Source: Notospermus geniculatus (lineage: Eukaryota > Nemertea > Pilidiophora > Heteronemertea > Lineidae). From it: 64,000 bases of DNA. The translations under genes were made by a program, and so were the position numbers. The notes under the pieces are model-generated. The model was given only the letters and a program-made list of their open reading frames with translations. It did not search any database and was not told where the DNA came from. Shown piece after piece: positions 31,090-46,000 of the stretch (its first letter is position 1; each line of letters opens with the position of its first letter). The stretch spans positions 18,201-82,200 of the forward strand of contig NMRB01002631.1 of the NCBI GenBank assembly GCA_002633025.1. The letters run 5' to 3'.

Positions 31090-34000
31090 TCATTTTCCCA
31101 TATCTGTAGCCTTCCTACGAGCACTTGACCGTGTTCTATGGATGGTGACCTCCTGATAATTCTGCAAGGAACCAAAACAACAAAGTGGTAAAAAAGATTG
31201 TTTATATATTATATTGTGAAAGACTTTTGATGAGACGTTCACTTTGACAACAACTTATAGACAAATCCCAAATTGACGTTAACGAGAAAGATCTGCACAC
31301 TTCCGCCGAAATCGCAAACACAACCTCGATCTGAAACTGAATGACGTGACGCAGAGAACCCCACAACAGTGACTTCGACGACATTGCCTCCGAGTCGACC
31401 ATTGCTGAATCATAGATTGCGTCACGTCAGTTGGTTTCAGATCAAGGTTGTGGTTGCGATTTTGGCGGAAGTGCGCAGATCTGCGAATTCGAGAATCGTC
31501 TATACTATTCCCACCAAATCGTCCATCAGCATTAATAAACTATTCTAATCAAGTAAAACTCCAATATTTTTGATCGTCAACGAAGCCAAAGTTGCTACAT
31601 TTGTACAACTCCCTTTAGAATGACAAGTTTTCTTGCTGATACAAGCATTTTCTATAGCCAGCAAGTTCCGCTGCTTGCCAGTCAACTGCACACTTGGCAA
31701 CTTCTCTTGTCAACTCTGTTCAAGACACAATTTTGTCTTCAATACACAATTTTGTGTCCAAGACACAGTTTTGTGTTCAAGACACAATTTTCCATGGCAA
31801 ATGTGACCCGACCTAGCAAAAGCAGGTGTTTGTTGCAGGTGATCATCATTGGTCATCAGTTTACTCAACTATTATCACTGCTGTCCACTACTATTGTCAA
31901 CCTGCAGAGATGTACATTTCAGATACTGTGTTGTAAGGCTGTTAACCCTTTCCTTGGTTGCGACATGCACCTACTTTTGGGTCACAAATACAAAGCCGGT
32001 TTTAGCCTTGGCAAGTCTTGCTTTCAAGAAGATTCTCCTTGCTACCAACCACACACACACTTGGCAACCACTTAAGTTGCTACAAGCAAGGAGACCTACC
32101 CTGTGAGGTGGCAGGCTAAGAAGTCATCTGGACTAAAACCCAGACCTAGAATTACGAGTTAAAGATGAAGGTCTGATTCAGTAAGATTTTCTAAGATTGC
32201 AACTTAGCTATCATGCAAAGTAATCTAGTTTAGATCTAGAAAATAGTGCAGCTGAACTACAGAAATATAAATCAGACTGAACTATGGTGATTACCGTTAA
32301 ACTATAGATAATTGGATGCAAAATTTTAGTCATGTACAGGAAATTATGATCTTTTAAGTTCAATTTAAAATCGAACACCTAAATAAGCCAAAAGGAAGTA
32401 GGCAGGATGAGAGTTACTATAGATCATACCAAACGTAGCAGAGACAGGAATCCTACCAAAAGAGTTTTAAGTTGTGGGGTTTTTGGTATGATATATTGAG
32501 GGACAACACACACGCCACACACTGGTGAAAATTCATACGCGAGTATCAAACATTTTCTACTACCGGTAGTTTCTTTTCTACTATTCCTTTGTGCATTCAC
32601 ATTTGCGTTCACACAAAAAACACACTCCAATCAAAGTTCCCCTGAAGTTCGTGACGTTCCCCCCCCCCGGATGCGCAGTGGATACATTGCAAAAAGAAAA
32701 CAGTCAACACACACATCATCTGATCCCCTCTTACAGAAACCTTTATTCTTTATAGGCCTACTTCATATTTTTTCTATAAGAACAGGTCTAGTTACAGAGT
32801 CACTGAATTCAACACGTGACAAGCGATGTGGAAAAATATGACAATGAATCCCAAACCAAAANNNNNNNNNNNNNNNNNNNNNNNNNNNNNNNNNNNNNNN
32901 NNNNNNNNNNNNNNNNNNNNNNNNNNNNNNNNNNNNNNNNNNNNNNNNNNNNNNNNNNNNNNNNNNNNNNNNNNNNNNNNNNNNNNNNNNNNNNNNNNNN
33001 NNNNNNNNNNNNNNNNNNNNNNNNNNNNNNNNNNNNNNNNNNNNNNNNNNNNNNNNNNNNNNNNNNNNNNNNNNNNNNNNNNNNNNNNNNNNNNNNNNNN
33101 NNNNNNNNNNNNNNNNNNNNNNNNNNNNNNNNNNNNNNNNNNNNNNNNNNNNNNNNNNNNNNNNNNNNNNNNNNNNNNNNNNNNNNNNNNNNNNNNNNNN
33201 NNNNNNNNNNNNNNNNNNNNNNNNNNNNNNNNNNNNNNNNNNNNNNNNNNNNNCGAACTTTGACCTCTGTGACCTTGAAAAGTAGGTCAAATCAAAAACC
33301 CGTTATATATGTTATGTATCCTTATTAGCTACACCTATGATAAAAATTTGGAGATGATCTAGTCATTAGTTCAGGAGTTATTGCACTTTTTGTGTTTTTG
33401 GTTTCCGCCACCTGGTGGCCAAGCTGAGAATCGGATCGGACCGAAACTTGGTGTCGTGGGTCGTCTGACCTAGGGGTATATATGTACCAAGTTTCAGATC
33501 AATAGCTCCAGCGGTTACGAAACGTGCCCTGCTAACGGACAACGACGGACGACGGACGCACAACCATTGTATAAGCTCACCACGGTGAGCTAAAAATAGA
33601 GGGTGTCTGGACTTCAGGGGAATCTAAAGGCCTGGTTATGTACAGGTAGAGTTTTATGTACCAGTATAAAGTTTGGCACAAGAATATACCTACAGCAATA
33701 AACCACTCTTTCAGAAAAGGGAAAGTGACAGTAATGAAATCCTTTCAAGTGTGAGTTAAGACTTTTGCACTTGTTTAACCTTGCAGTGACCACATAAAAC
33801 CACAGGGCCCGTATGCATAAAGGTGGAATAAGCTTATTCCAGGTATAGCTTCACGTTATAACGTTAGGTTATACCTGGAATAAGCTTATTCCACCTTTAT
33901 GCATACGGGCCCAGGAGAGTTCCATGAGGGTAATTTGAAATCGGAATGTGACCAGATTAACATGCGTATATTAACACTTGGAATACATCCGATCCAGAAT

Positions 34001-37000
34001 GTGGGTCGATCGGATCGAATCCGAATGTGGTTTTTTGGCTTGTCATCTAAACGGCCCTAGTATTGGATGGTGTATGGACTGCTCAGAGTCAGCAGTGGTC
34101 AGTCAGGTCTGATGAGAGAAATAATTGTGGGTTATGTGGTTTTGTGGTCACTGGAAGTTTAAAAGTGCAAAGTGGAGGCACCTGGAGGTTGTCAGTGTGT
34201 TTAGAGCACGTACCCAAAAAGTGCCAGTAGATACGTGCTCTAAACACACTAACAGACCTCCAGGGGCCTGTGGTGGAAGGGACTTTACAAAGGTAAACCA
34301 GATCTCTCAGAGAGTAGTCCAACACCACATTGGTCAGGTTCCACACAACACCGATAAAAATAGAATCTCACCCATCGCAGATTTTGCCTTAGCACGCCTC
34401 TCTCTGATGGCCTAGTATGTTAGAAAGCAAGATTATACTTTTACTGCACGGCAAAATAAAGGCGCTAGTGATTATGTTTATGATAAACCTTACAGTACCA
34501 AGCTCAGGAACTTTTTATCCGTCGTCGTAGCTCGACCTGCACTCAAAATATATAACAAGAAATGTTGGTACTATTTTGAGGTTAACTTTGGTTAAGGCAG
34601 GTTCATTGTGAGGATATGAAGGGCTAGGGCTGCACCCTTCTTATCAGTTTCAGGCCTTGGTCCACAGTAGCATACTAGCCTGTTATATGTGACCCAATCC
34701 AGCAAAAGTAGGTGCATGTCGCAACCAAGGAAAGGGTTAATGGCCTTATAACACAATAGACAAATCCCAAATTGACGTAAACGAGAAAGATCTGCGCACT
34801 TCCGCCGAAATTGCAAACTCAACCTCGGTCTGAAACTGAATGACGTGATGCAGAGAACCCCATGACAGGGACTTCGAAGACGTTGCATCAGAGTCGACCA
34901 TTGCTGAATCATAGATTGCGTCATGTCAGCTGGTTTCAGATCGAGGTTGTGGTTGCGATTTTGGCGGAAGTGCGCAGATCTGCAAGTTAGAGAATCGTCT
35001 ATAGCTGAAATGTCTGTAGGTTGACAATAGTAGTGGACAGCAGTGATAATAGTTGAGTTAACTGATGACCACCGATGATCACCTGCGACAACTGCCTACT
35101 TTTGCTGAAGCTGGTCACATATAACCAGCCAGAATGAATTTAATGCCTGTTGAAATTGTGTCAGAAGGGCGTAAAATTCATTTTAAACAACAAAGTCCTG
35201 ATGTCAGAATTGGTGTATCCTTTCACCCGGTATTTTATTGATTTCATGATACTTCTGTTACAAATCCTGTGATAGCAAACAGAACGTTTCACATTTTCTT
35301 GAACTTGGTACTTTCAGGTTTTCTGTCGTCTTATAGTCACAGAAGCCTGAAGCGTGGGTTGGGGGGCATTTTTTTTTTTTTTTTTAGGGGTATATGATCC
35401 CCTCTGAAGCATTTTATGCACCCCAAGATGCCCAAATCCGCTCCTAAATGCCCCAAAAATATCATCATTAAGTGTTAATTTCTTGCAAAGAGGCTGAAAT
35501 CAAACAACTTTGTTAGATATGTCGTCCACAAACTTTATGTGAAGTCTCCCTCTTGAGAGTGAAGTCTCCCAAAGTTTTGAGGAGGGAGACATTATTTCTC
35601 CCTAATTTTAGACCCAAGTGTGAGCCCTGATGGCTGTCGACCATTTGTGGTCGTTCCCTGATTTTTCGCGCTGTGCACCGGTTATTCAAGAGCCAGGTGT
35701 GATTAAAGGTCCGTAGAAAATCCAACTATCAATTTCCTAACTTCCGCATTCCATTGGGCCGCGCTTAGATGTTGCCGGACTTTACATAAACAACCAGGGG
35801 CAGGAATGAGGCATACTTTGGTTAGAAACAGAAATATTATGTAAACTAAAAAGAAACACCAATGAGGTCATTGCCACTTCTCCACGGAAAGATGTCGCTG
35901 CGACCGTATCAGGCCTTTTCATTGTCTTCAGGACGTCATCTCCGAGGTGCGAGCATGAAGCCACAACGTCACGCAGGGTTTCCGCCAGAGGGGAGAATTC
36001 CATCCCCAAGAAGATTATTTGGGGATAAATCCATCCCCAAATTTTTGAGAAAGAGTGAATTTTTTTTCTTTAAATCTTGTCTTTTTACTTTTCAAAACAT
36101 CATATTATTATACCATCATGTTATCTTGCAGTCCATGTACAATGTTTTGTGAAAAAAATCCAAATAAAAAATCCAAAAAAAAAATTTTCAAAAAAATTTT
36201 TTTTTTCAAAAATTTTTTTTGAAATTTGTTTGTCCATCCCCAAATTTTTTTTTCTGGCGGAAACCCTGTCACGGTAGTGTGATCGTTGACGTTCCATACA
36301 ACGTCACAGTGGAAAAGTTGATACGGTCGCAGCGCCATCAAATGGTAGAAAAAGAATGGCTACAACCCCATTGAGTTCTTCAGTGCAGATGTCAACAATC
36401 TTTTTTGAACAGTGCGCAGATGAAAAACAGGCAGCTACACGTGCGCGTGTACTTTCGCAAAATCTGTAAAAAAATATCTGAAAACTAAAAAAAATACTTA
36501 TGAACTAATTCTACAACCGTGGCGTGTAAACATGCCTTCAGTGTGAAATTATTGAAAGGATTCACCGAGGATTTTGACCTATGGCACCCAGACGCGTTTA
36601 GGGCCAGGATAGGGACTGCTGGGTAGCCGGGCTTTCAAACTCCGTGGGCCAGGACCGGGCGGGACTGTTAGGAACTGCCTGGACTCACGTGATGCTGGTC
36701 TCTAGATAACAGAAGGGAAGAAACATAATGCCTGTGATTGAACCCATAATGTAAGCAGTAACAGGCACTCATGTTAGCACTGCATCGCCATGGCAGACCA
36801 ATTTCTTCTACTTTTGTATCTGTGGACTGGACATTTTACAGGCCAAAGTATTTTTAACACCTGTTATGCAAATCAGAGATCACGGACTGTTTTACCTGAG
36901 TACTGTCTTAGGACAGTCCTGTAGCAGAGCCCCCCCCCCCNGATTCGAACCCAGGACCTGCCGCATGCTGAGCGGACGTGATAACCACTAGGCTATCAAG

Positions 37001-40000
37001 GCTCCGGAGGTGCCAGCTTTGAGGGCTGGAACAAATGCCCCACCCCTCTCATGCAAAATCTTCCAGGGAAGTCAGCGCTACACGGGGAAGCAGGCGGGGG
37101 GAACACGGGATTCACAGCTACACACTTTATCCACAGCTCGAACCGACGAGCGAGCAGACGACGCGTCACTGGTCGGCACGATCTTTCCAGTACTGGAAAC
37201 GGCTGATCCATCGACCTTCACTACGCCAGCTTTGTAACGTGGCACCTCGGGGAGGCCGACCGAAAAACTCCTACAGAAAAAGTTCTATTTATTTGTATTT
37301 GTATTAGATTTTTCTGTCATGGCTGAAGTCATAGCATTATTGGCCCTGGTACATGTAAGTATGGAAGAGACCATCTCAAGCTACTCATGTTCCTCACTTG
37401 GATGGGGTCTTTTACTTGCCCTTGCAAAGACACAAGGTACACGGCACCACGGCTTACTGTCCCATGCGACAGGGAAGAGCCAGGGATGATTAATCTCGCA
37501 TGGACTGGGATTCAAACCCGGGACCTGCCGCTTGTTAAACAGACGTGATAACCACTCAGGTATCAAGGCTCCTCAAGCAAATCGTTCAGCGCCATCTTGA
37601 TGCTTTCACACAACTTGACCGGGAATCACCCCCATGGCCTCTTGGTCATAAGACCGATATGTTGCTCTTCCCAGAGCGCCACCACCCCCAATACTACATT
37701 ATGCTCACCTCTTTCTGGGCGTGAGTTCTTCTTTGGACTTTATCTGACGTCTCGGGGGTAGCTGTGTAGTGCTCTTCGTCACGTTCGTGCAACTCGTATA
37801 AATCTGAAACAAAGCACACACTCATTTAGACATTATAATGCAAATATGACTGAAAGTGATTTTCAAAGAAATTGAATATATTCAGTGTTTTACCCCTTCG
37901 GTTTGCGCCTTCCCCCCCCCCCCAACTTCCTGAAGTCAGTACTTTCAATTCCTGAGCCAAAATCACATGAAAAATGCCACGGTTTGAGCTACACTGACTT
38001 CGATTTTAATTTTTTTCAATCACAAGTTGTGTCTATCATTCTGAGTTTCTTCTGATGAAAAGTCAAATTTAGTTCTGGCACAATTGGGTTTGTCCGTAGT
38101 TTGGAATTAATGCGCAATTAATCGCCCCTTTTACACTAGCCCAGTTGAAGCGTGCCAAGCTTGACCCGGGCCAGGCCCACTTTGAAATTCAAGCAGGATA
38201 GGCCTGTTTACACTGCCATTTGGTACCGGGACAAGGTGGCTCGATCTTTTTGCATTTGTGACCTTCCACAGCAAAACCAGGTGCATGGGGCTCAGAAATT
38301 CGGCCTCAACAAACTAAGATGACACCAGGAGAGAATGGAAGAAATTGATCGTTTTAGATTTGACAACAGACAGACAATATTGAAACTGACAAACATTTGG
38401 TCTCAACCTGCCAAGGTAAGAGCGACCTGCGCCTGGTTTTGCTGTGGTAGTCACATTGGCAAAATTGTACCAAACCCTGCTCGGTCCAGGCCGAGCACAG
38501 GGAAAATTCTGTAGCTAAATGGTTCTAATGGAAGTACACGTAAAACTTTTATATGGATTGCGTTATTAAGAATAACATGCAAGAGAATGTTTATTAGTAT
38601 GTTGCTCCAAACAATGGTGGAAGCAGACGTGACTATATTTACAGAGGACTGGACTGTGGTCCGGGACTGTGGTGGGACCAGGATATGCTGTGACACGGTC
38701 CAAAGAAATCAAGACTGCCTTTTCTGTAGCAGAGTAGTAGAACATGTAAGCTTATAAATAGCATTTAAGGAACTAGGCCCGTTCAGTGGTGGAGACGCAT
38801 GCATCACGTCATTAGGAACGCCTAGGAGACGTAATGACGTCATACCCGTTAGAGTGGCATAATGATGTCATTCTGTCGCACATGACGTTGCCAACATCAC
38901 GGATGACGTGACGGCAAACTCGGTGATGTCATGATGCCAAAAGGCCTAAACAGCATTATTATTTTCATTAATATCTTGATATTTTGAAAACTATATGTCA
39001 TATCAAAATTCGGGCTTCGTGAGGACACTTCCCAGGCCCGTCTGCATGTGCATACCAAGTTTGGCGGCGATCTGTTCATCAGTCTTGGAGAAAATCGCGA
39101 ACAAACAAACAAACACACAAACTCGTCTCAAATTTTAGTATGATTCACTTTGTCAAACCATCACTCCATGAAAACATCATCATCGCGAAGGTAGTAGAAA
39201 TTGTCCCCAGTCACTGTCAGAGCCATTCCTTGACCACCAACTTGGAATCTAACCCATGATCCCAGAGGTGTGGTTATTCCCACTACACCAATATGACACC
39301 CCGTGTTTTCCTCATTTTATACCTGATGAGTAACTCTCGATCGGGTGTCGTTTTCGCCGTCCAATTTCACTAAGATTGTCGTGACTGCTCGCTCGAAGTT
39401 GGCGCGGCCGTCTTTCTATATAGAGATCTGTAAAGGGAGGGAGGCGAGAATATCAACAGGATGAACGGTACACGGTAGGAGGAAACAGGATATGTGAATA
39501 TGTACAGGTTTTTTCTTAAGAAATTTCAAAAGGCAGGGGAGAAATAGGAATTGTGGGAAAACATCAGGGCAGGCATTCTGCAATAAATGAAAATGCATTA
39601 GTGTACAGTACATACAGCAAAAACTCTGCATAAATCAGAGCATAAATCAGTCAGCATCTGTTCCCATCTTATGGAATCTAATAGACTCTATCACTCCAAA
39701 AGAGTGCAGCACCTGACGGGTCCAGCATCAAGACCCACATGTCATTTCTGAATGCCATGACGTGACTCGAAAAAAAAATCCAGTTGTTTCGGCGATCATG
39801 ACGTCGTGAAACAATCTGATTTTTTTCGTCTCACCTCAAGACATCATGAAATGATGTGCAGGACGTCATGACGCTGACCCCGTCAGGTGCTGCCCTCTTT
39901 TGGAGTGATATCATCTATTGAAAGTTCAATCTCTAACCTCACATTTCTCTAAGCTGACGTTTTTCTAAGCTGATACTTTTTTTTGGTCCCAGAAGTGTCG

Positions 40001-43000
40001 ACTTATGCAGAGTTTACAGTAGTTTTGAGGACTTTACAAACAATTTTTCTACATGTACAACATTCACTATAACAACACCAATAAACAACCCAAAACACCA
40101 GAAATAACAAGGGTAAACAAGTGCAAAAGTGTCTTCTCTACATCGAAACAGGCAGCCTACAGGCAGCCTCCTCATAAGCATTTTGATGTGCTCATTACAC
40201 CGATTGGTTGACATGAGAATCTAACTCTGACATGTATTGCAAGTAAAATACACTAAACATCAACATTTGAGCCAAAATCTGTAGGTTGTCAGTTGCTAGC
40301 GCCACCTGTGATGAAGTGACCGCAAGCTGCCTGTAGGTATGTCCCTTTAAAATACAGGGAGTGAGGAAGGGAACGGTAACTGATTGGTTTCATTAAAAAC
40401 AAAAGAAAAACAGCAGGCTCATTTCAATTTCAATTTAAACAAACCATAAAGAACGTCTGGTCCTAACACTGCTACCGAACATGGCAGGTAAACTTTCAAC
40501 ATAAGGTATTACAGTAACTAGGAGTTAGGAAGTGCCGAAAACTGACCCTCAAGGCTTTTTGCAAACTATCCCCAGTATGGGCAAACCCATCCACTGGATG
40601 TGACACAGAATATGAAGCCAACAGTGGAACCTCTCTATTAAGGACACCTTCGGGACTGGTTGTTGGTGTCCTTAATTGAGAGGTGTCCCGGTTACAGAGG
40701 TCAAAAAGAATAGAAATAACCAGATTGGAACTGAGCTTGGGTGTCCTTCGGTGCCACTCTGAGGGCCGCAATAAGCACTGAGGATTCAGGATGGGCGAAC
40801 AACAGACGGACAGACAGACAGGGAAACAACATCTTGATACTTAACATTTTGCTCCTTACTACCGGTAGTTTTACTGAGATCTTTTTTAGCTGTTCGAGTA
40901 GCTTTGCCATGTTTGGCACGAGGTAAAGTTGCCGTCCGTGACATGGGTGGCATGTCTTGAAAACAACACAACAGGGCATCAAATAAGAATACTCGTATTA
41001 AAGGAGCCCTCTATTGACAATGTTGTTAAACTACCATTTATCAAACTCGCCCCATATAGAGCAGCTCTTGTTCCTAGGGTATCCACGTATGCATTGCATT
41101 GTATAATCATACATTCTCCAAAACTTGGCAAAAGGCAAAACTACACTATTGGAGAATGATGCAACCACTCTTGACAAAAAGTGGCAATATTTTGGCCCTG
41201 CAATGTCAATCATACGTTCATTGCAATATAACAGGCCACTTTGTTTCCAATTTCCAAATAACTGCAAAACAAGGCGCACGCTGGGCGTGGCGAATAACCA
41301 GGTTTTCGAAGTGGCGGCGTGAATAGCACTTTTCCTGTTTTCACATTTAGCCCCCTATTGGCCAAACCTTGAATCAAATGATGCTGAATATCGAAAGGAA
41401 ACAATGTCTACTCACAAGCAACATGTCCACAAAATTTCACAAGAAAATCTGAAGTCGTTCCCATGTTATAAGACTTCGATGATTTTCGGGTAACGCTGCC
41501 TGGCGGCCATATTGGATGTGCGATCGGGCCGAAACTTCGTATTTCAGAAGGTATCCCTCTAGTACACATTTATGCAAGGTATGAAATGGCTAGGTGAGAA
41601 AACGACGACACATGCCAAGTTCGTAACTTTTGTCGAACTTTGACCTCTGTGACCTTGAAAAGTAGGTCAAATGAAAAACCCGGGTATTATGTTATGTATC
41701 GTCATTAGATATACCTATGATAAAAATTTGGTGACGATCCGTTCATTTGTTCAGGAGAAATAGCACTTTTTCTGTTTTCACATTTAGCCCCCTATTGGCC
41801 AAACCTTGAATCGAATGACGCTGAATATCGAAAGGAAACAACGTCTACTTACAAGCAACATGTCCCAAAAATTTCAAAAGAAAATCTCAAGTCGTTTTTA
41901 AGTTATCAGTCGGACAAGAGAAAACGACCGCCCGGACGCCCGACCGCCCGAACGCCCAAACGCCCGACCGCCCGCCACTTTCGGTAATTTAATAACCAGG
42001 ACTTTCTTCGAAAACCTGGTTAAAAATCTTTTGCAAAGACACAATTTGACTATAGATAAGGGCCAGTGTAGACCAGGCTCTTGGAAGTCCGAGCCTAACT
42101 TATACCAGATCATTTTTATTCCATACCTGTGTCATCGAATGGTTCTTCTTCATTTGACGGCCGTTCTGATAAATCATTCATGCTGTAACTTTTTCGAAGA
42201 TGGTCCGCGACGACGCTCTGTCCCTGGAAAGATAAACGAATAAACGCTAAATGTGACATTTATTTCATGAGTCTAGCTTTCAACCTACCATGGGACAGTA
42301 AGCAAGCGGCAGGTCCTGGGTTTGAAACCAGCCTGGATCATATGGGGTAAATCATCCCTGGTTGCTCAGTCCGTCAAATGAGACAGTAAGCCATGGTGCC
42401 TTGTACCTTGTGCCTTTACAAGGGCAAGTAAAAGACCCCATCCAAGTGAGGAACATGAGTAGCTTGAGATGACCTCTTCCATACTTACCAGGACCAATAA
42501 TGCTATGGATTTGGTCCTGATGGAAAACACACAAATACAAACACAAATTGTCCATAAACATTCCAGGTACAGAGTAGACTGCCCTCACAGCGCTGAGGGT
42601 TAACTCCGATATGTTATGATCCGATACAGGTTAGCGTCAGTGCCAATGAATTATTCTGACTACCTGTACTATAAAACTTCTGTCAGTGATTTACACCACA
42701 TGGACTCAGTGTTTATTTTACAAAATCGATCACCCTCTGAATGTCTGATTCTAGAACACTGCCCTCACTGCAAGGTCAAGGTAACGCAGAACTGAATAGT
42801 TCAATTCAGGACCAAACTACTCTTCATTCTACTTCTACTTGGCAGTGGTTTTCGGCCGATATCTCTGAAACGGCTGGGTCAAATTTGACATACCATACAT
42901 CAATTGACTTGTCTTTCTCGTCGGTGTCTTTCTGCTATCTTCCTTTTTCGCGTAAGGCCGACATAACAGATCCCCTTCTCGAAACCTAATTCATTTCGCC

Positions 43001-46000
43001 ACGATGTTCAGAGCAGTTTACACATGCGCCATGCACTGCGTCATTTCAAAATGGCTGCCATTTCAGCCATAAACATGAACTCTGATTGGTGAAAGAACTT
43101 CTTTATGTCACATTTTTAGGGAAAATGACAGCGATGATGCCTGTAGCGGCAAAAAAGATGATTGATGTATGGTACGTCAAATTTGACCCAGTCGTTGTGG
43201 AGATATTGGCCGTAAACCTTGCGCCAGGTGGTTGTGGAATGAAGAGTAGGGTACGAGCTAATGAGTTACACTACTGGATATGGACTTGGATACTGGCTAT
43301 TGGACCCTCCACCTTGCAAATTCACAATAAAAATACATGTACATCACATAATGTCTACAGCCAGTTTGGACAAAGCTAAGACTTGGTCTCATTAGTAGAG
43401 AAGTTTGTTTTGAGTAAGATACAAAGGGTACAGGGTAATAGGATATAGGAGGAAACTGGAGTGTCAGGGGCTTGTAGGCAAAACAGTGCAACAGACCTGG
43501 AAACACTGTCTTTAATAGTCTTAAAGCAAACTGATCGTGCCAGTCAAGGAGACTGAATAGAGAATCAAATGCTGCCAGTACACATATCGGGAATTCAGCG
43601 CGTGCTAAGAGCATATTTGTGCAACTGCTGTGGCTTTGCTGCCTTCGAATAGCATTTAGAACATGGTCAGCAAATCGAGGCTCATCTACAGATGTAATGT
43701 GTTAAAATACGGTACAAAATTTGTAATTTTGAAACTGTGAATTTTGTGGGCCGCAAAATTATTCTCGGTGCCATTTTTGACTGCCGCGACTAATTCCCTT
43801 TAACATATGTTGTAATGTTATCAACAATGGTGAATTGCCCATTGAGAGACAACTTGTACAAGAAAACTGTCACGTGGAGGGATAGGTGACTGATGATTAT
43901 TTAGAGAAGTTGGCATAGCCTTGGACAGACAGCGTGTGGTTAATAAGCTAATCATACAGCTTAGAATCTTGCTGAAGAAACAAGGGTCAGAATGTGAAAG
44001 GCACTGATCATCAGTGCACCCAAACTGCCATATCTGTAAGTTATCTCTCAGCATTTTAGTTACTCTTGGCATAAACAACTTGACCAGTAAATTCCATCTG
44101 TCATAACAGAAATTCTGGTTCAGGATACAGTATTTGAGATAACTTTCATCAGAAATCACCTGAACAGAACTTTGGAGCCAGAGGTAGACTGTTATCATGG
44201 TATTTGTATTAGATTTTCCAACAGGGCCGAAGCCATAGCATTATTGGCCCTGGTAAGTATGGAAGAGGCCATCTCAAGCTACTCAAGTTCCTCACTTGGA
44301 TGGAATTATATTATAAATATAATTCCTCCAGGAGTAAACTGATGACCAATGATGAACGCCTGCTTTTGCTGGTCACATATTATACAATTCACTTCCAAAC
44401 TTTGAGAAAATCAGATGGGCCAGGTATCTATGAACACGATAGGGAGCAATGAGTAGGTTGCTCAGAGTATAGACATAGCAAAATATACGCTACCTGCCAA
44501 GACAGGAAAAACTGAACTAAATGAACTTGGCCCTGAAAATGACACGTCACGGAAAAAATCAATGGAGGAAATTAGGATTTCTATTAGATTTTTCCATCAG
44601 GGCCAAAGCCATAGCATTATTGGCCCTGGTAAGTACGGAAGAGGCCATCTCATCATGGACTTTTATTACCGGCAGATTTTTCTGTCGGGGCCGAAGCCAT
44701 AGCATTATTGGCCCTTGTAAGTACGGAAAAGGCCATCTCAAGCTACTCATGTTCCTCACTTGGATGGGGTCTTTTACTTGTCCTTGCAAAGGCACAAGGT
44801 ACAAGGCACCATGGCTTACTGTCCACGCGAGGGACGTGAAGAGCCAGGGATGATTAATCCCACATGGCCCGGGGTTCAAACCCGGGACCTGCCGCTTGCT
44901 ATTAAGCAAACGTGATAACCACTACCGGTAGTCTATCAAGGCTCCTCAAATGAAGGAAATAAAGCAGTTTACTGTGTCAGGCATGATAAAAAAAATTCAG
45001 TTCATATGTATGGAGGTTAATCTGGAGTGTAATGTATTTAGATAGGTCAAGTATTGGCGGCTGATATTTTCACATGAACAGACTAGGCCTTTTTCTGGCT
45101 ATTTAGACTAGGCCTTGTTCCTGCATACAAACCTTGAGTGCAGTTTGTACCACTGTAGTTGCTGCATAGTTTAACCCTCGTGATCCTATCGTCATTAGGG
45201 CAGCACAACCTCGGTCTTTCGCTGTTGCTATACAATCATCTATATCCTGAAATAGGGACAAGGGGGTCAATCAGTGTCCGGCTGGCTAATCCCTGCCCAT
45301 ACCCAGAAAAATCATCGTCATCACTCCTTTTGCCACTGACTTCATCACTCCTTTTGCCACTGACTTGCTACATACACCAAAATGGTAGGGGAGTAGCGAG
45401 CGGGGGGAGGGGGCAGGGGGCTCCCCAGAACAAAAAGGGAAAAAACAAATTTTTGCTCTAAAAGGTCATTTCTCACTTCAAGCCAAGTTATTGTAGTGTC
45501 AAATGTGGGGTAAACGCATCTGACAGGGTGTAGATTTTCAATTTTTTTCTGGGTGAGGGCCCCAGACCCCCCTCCAGACTCAATAAATGTTGCCCCCTTA
45601 GCTTTGCCCTTGAATGGTAGTTGTAAGGTCACAGAGGTCTGGCATTGCCGGGGTCCAGCTTCTCCTGTTGGTGATGGTCGGCATTGCTGACCACACAGCA
45701 GGCTGTTGATATCTTCGAATCAAAGTCCTGACACTGATGCTTTTGATATGATAATTTTGGAGGAGCTAGATCCTAGTGGCAAAGCCAGGTCTCTGTCACC
45801 TTACAACTGCAATTTTGGTGTACAAGGGAAAAACATTCTGACAAACCTGTTGCATTTATGAATTTTTGATTACGTGTAAAGCTTATGATTTAAATGGAGT
45901 TTAAATGCACCTTCTCAGGTGGATACTGACAAAAATCCTGATGCACAAAATCACCCTTTGGCAAGACAGCCAAGGTCCTAATATGATGTGGTATCAGGGC

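Noticed and set aside
44559-44909. 116-codon minus-strand frame and similar frames at 46474, 52630 and 58766
   Set aside because: These are chance frames through SINE family A copies; their translations repeat the same SINE body.
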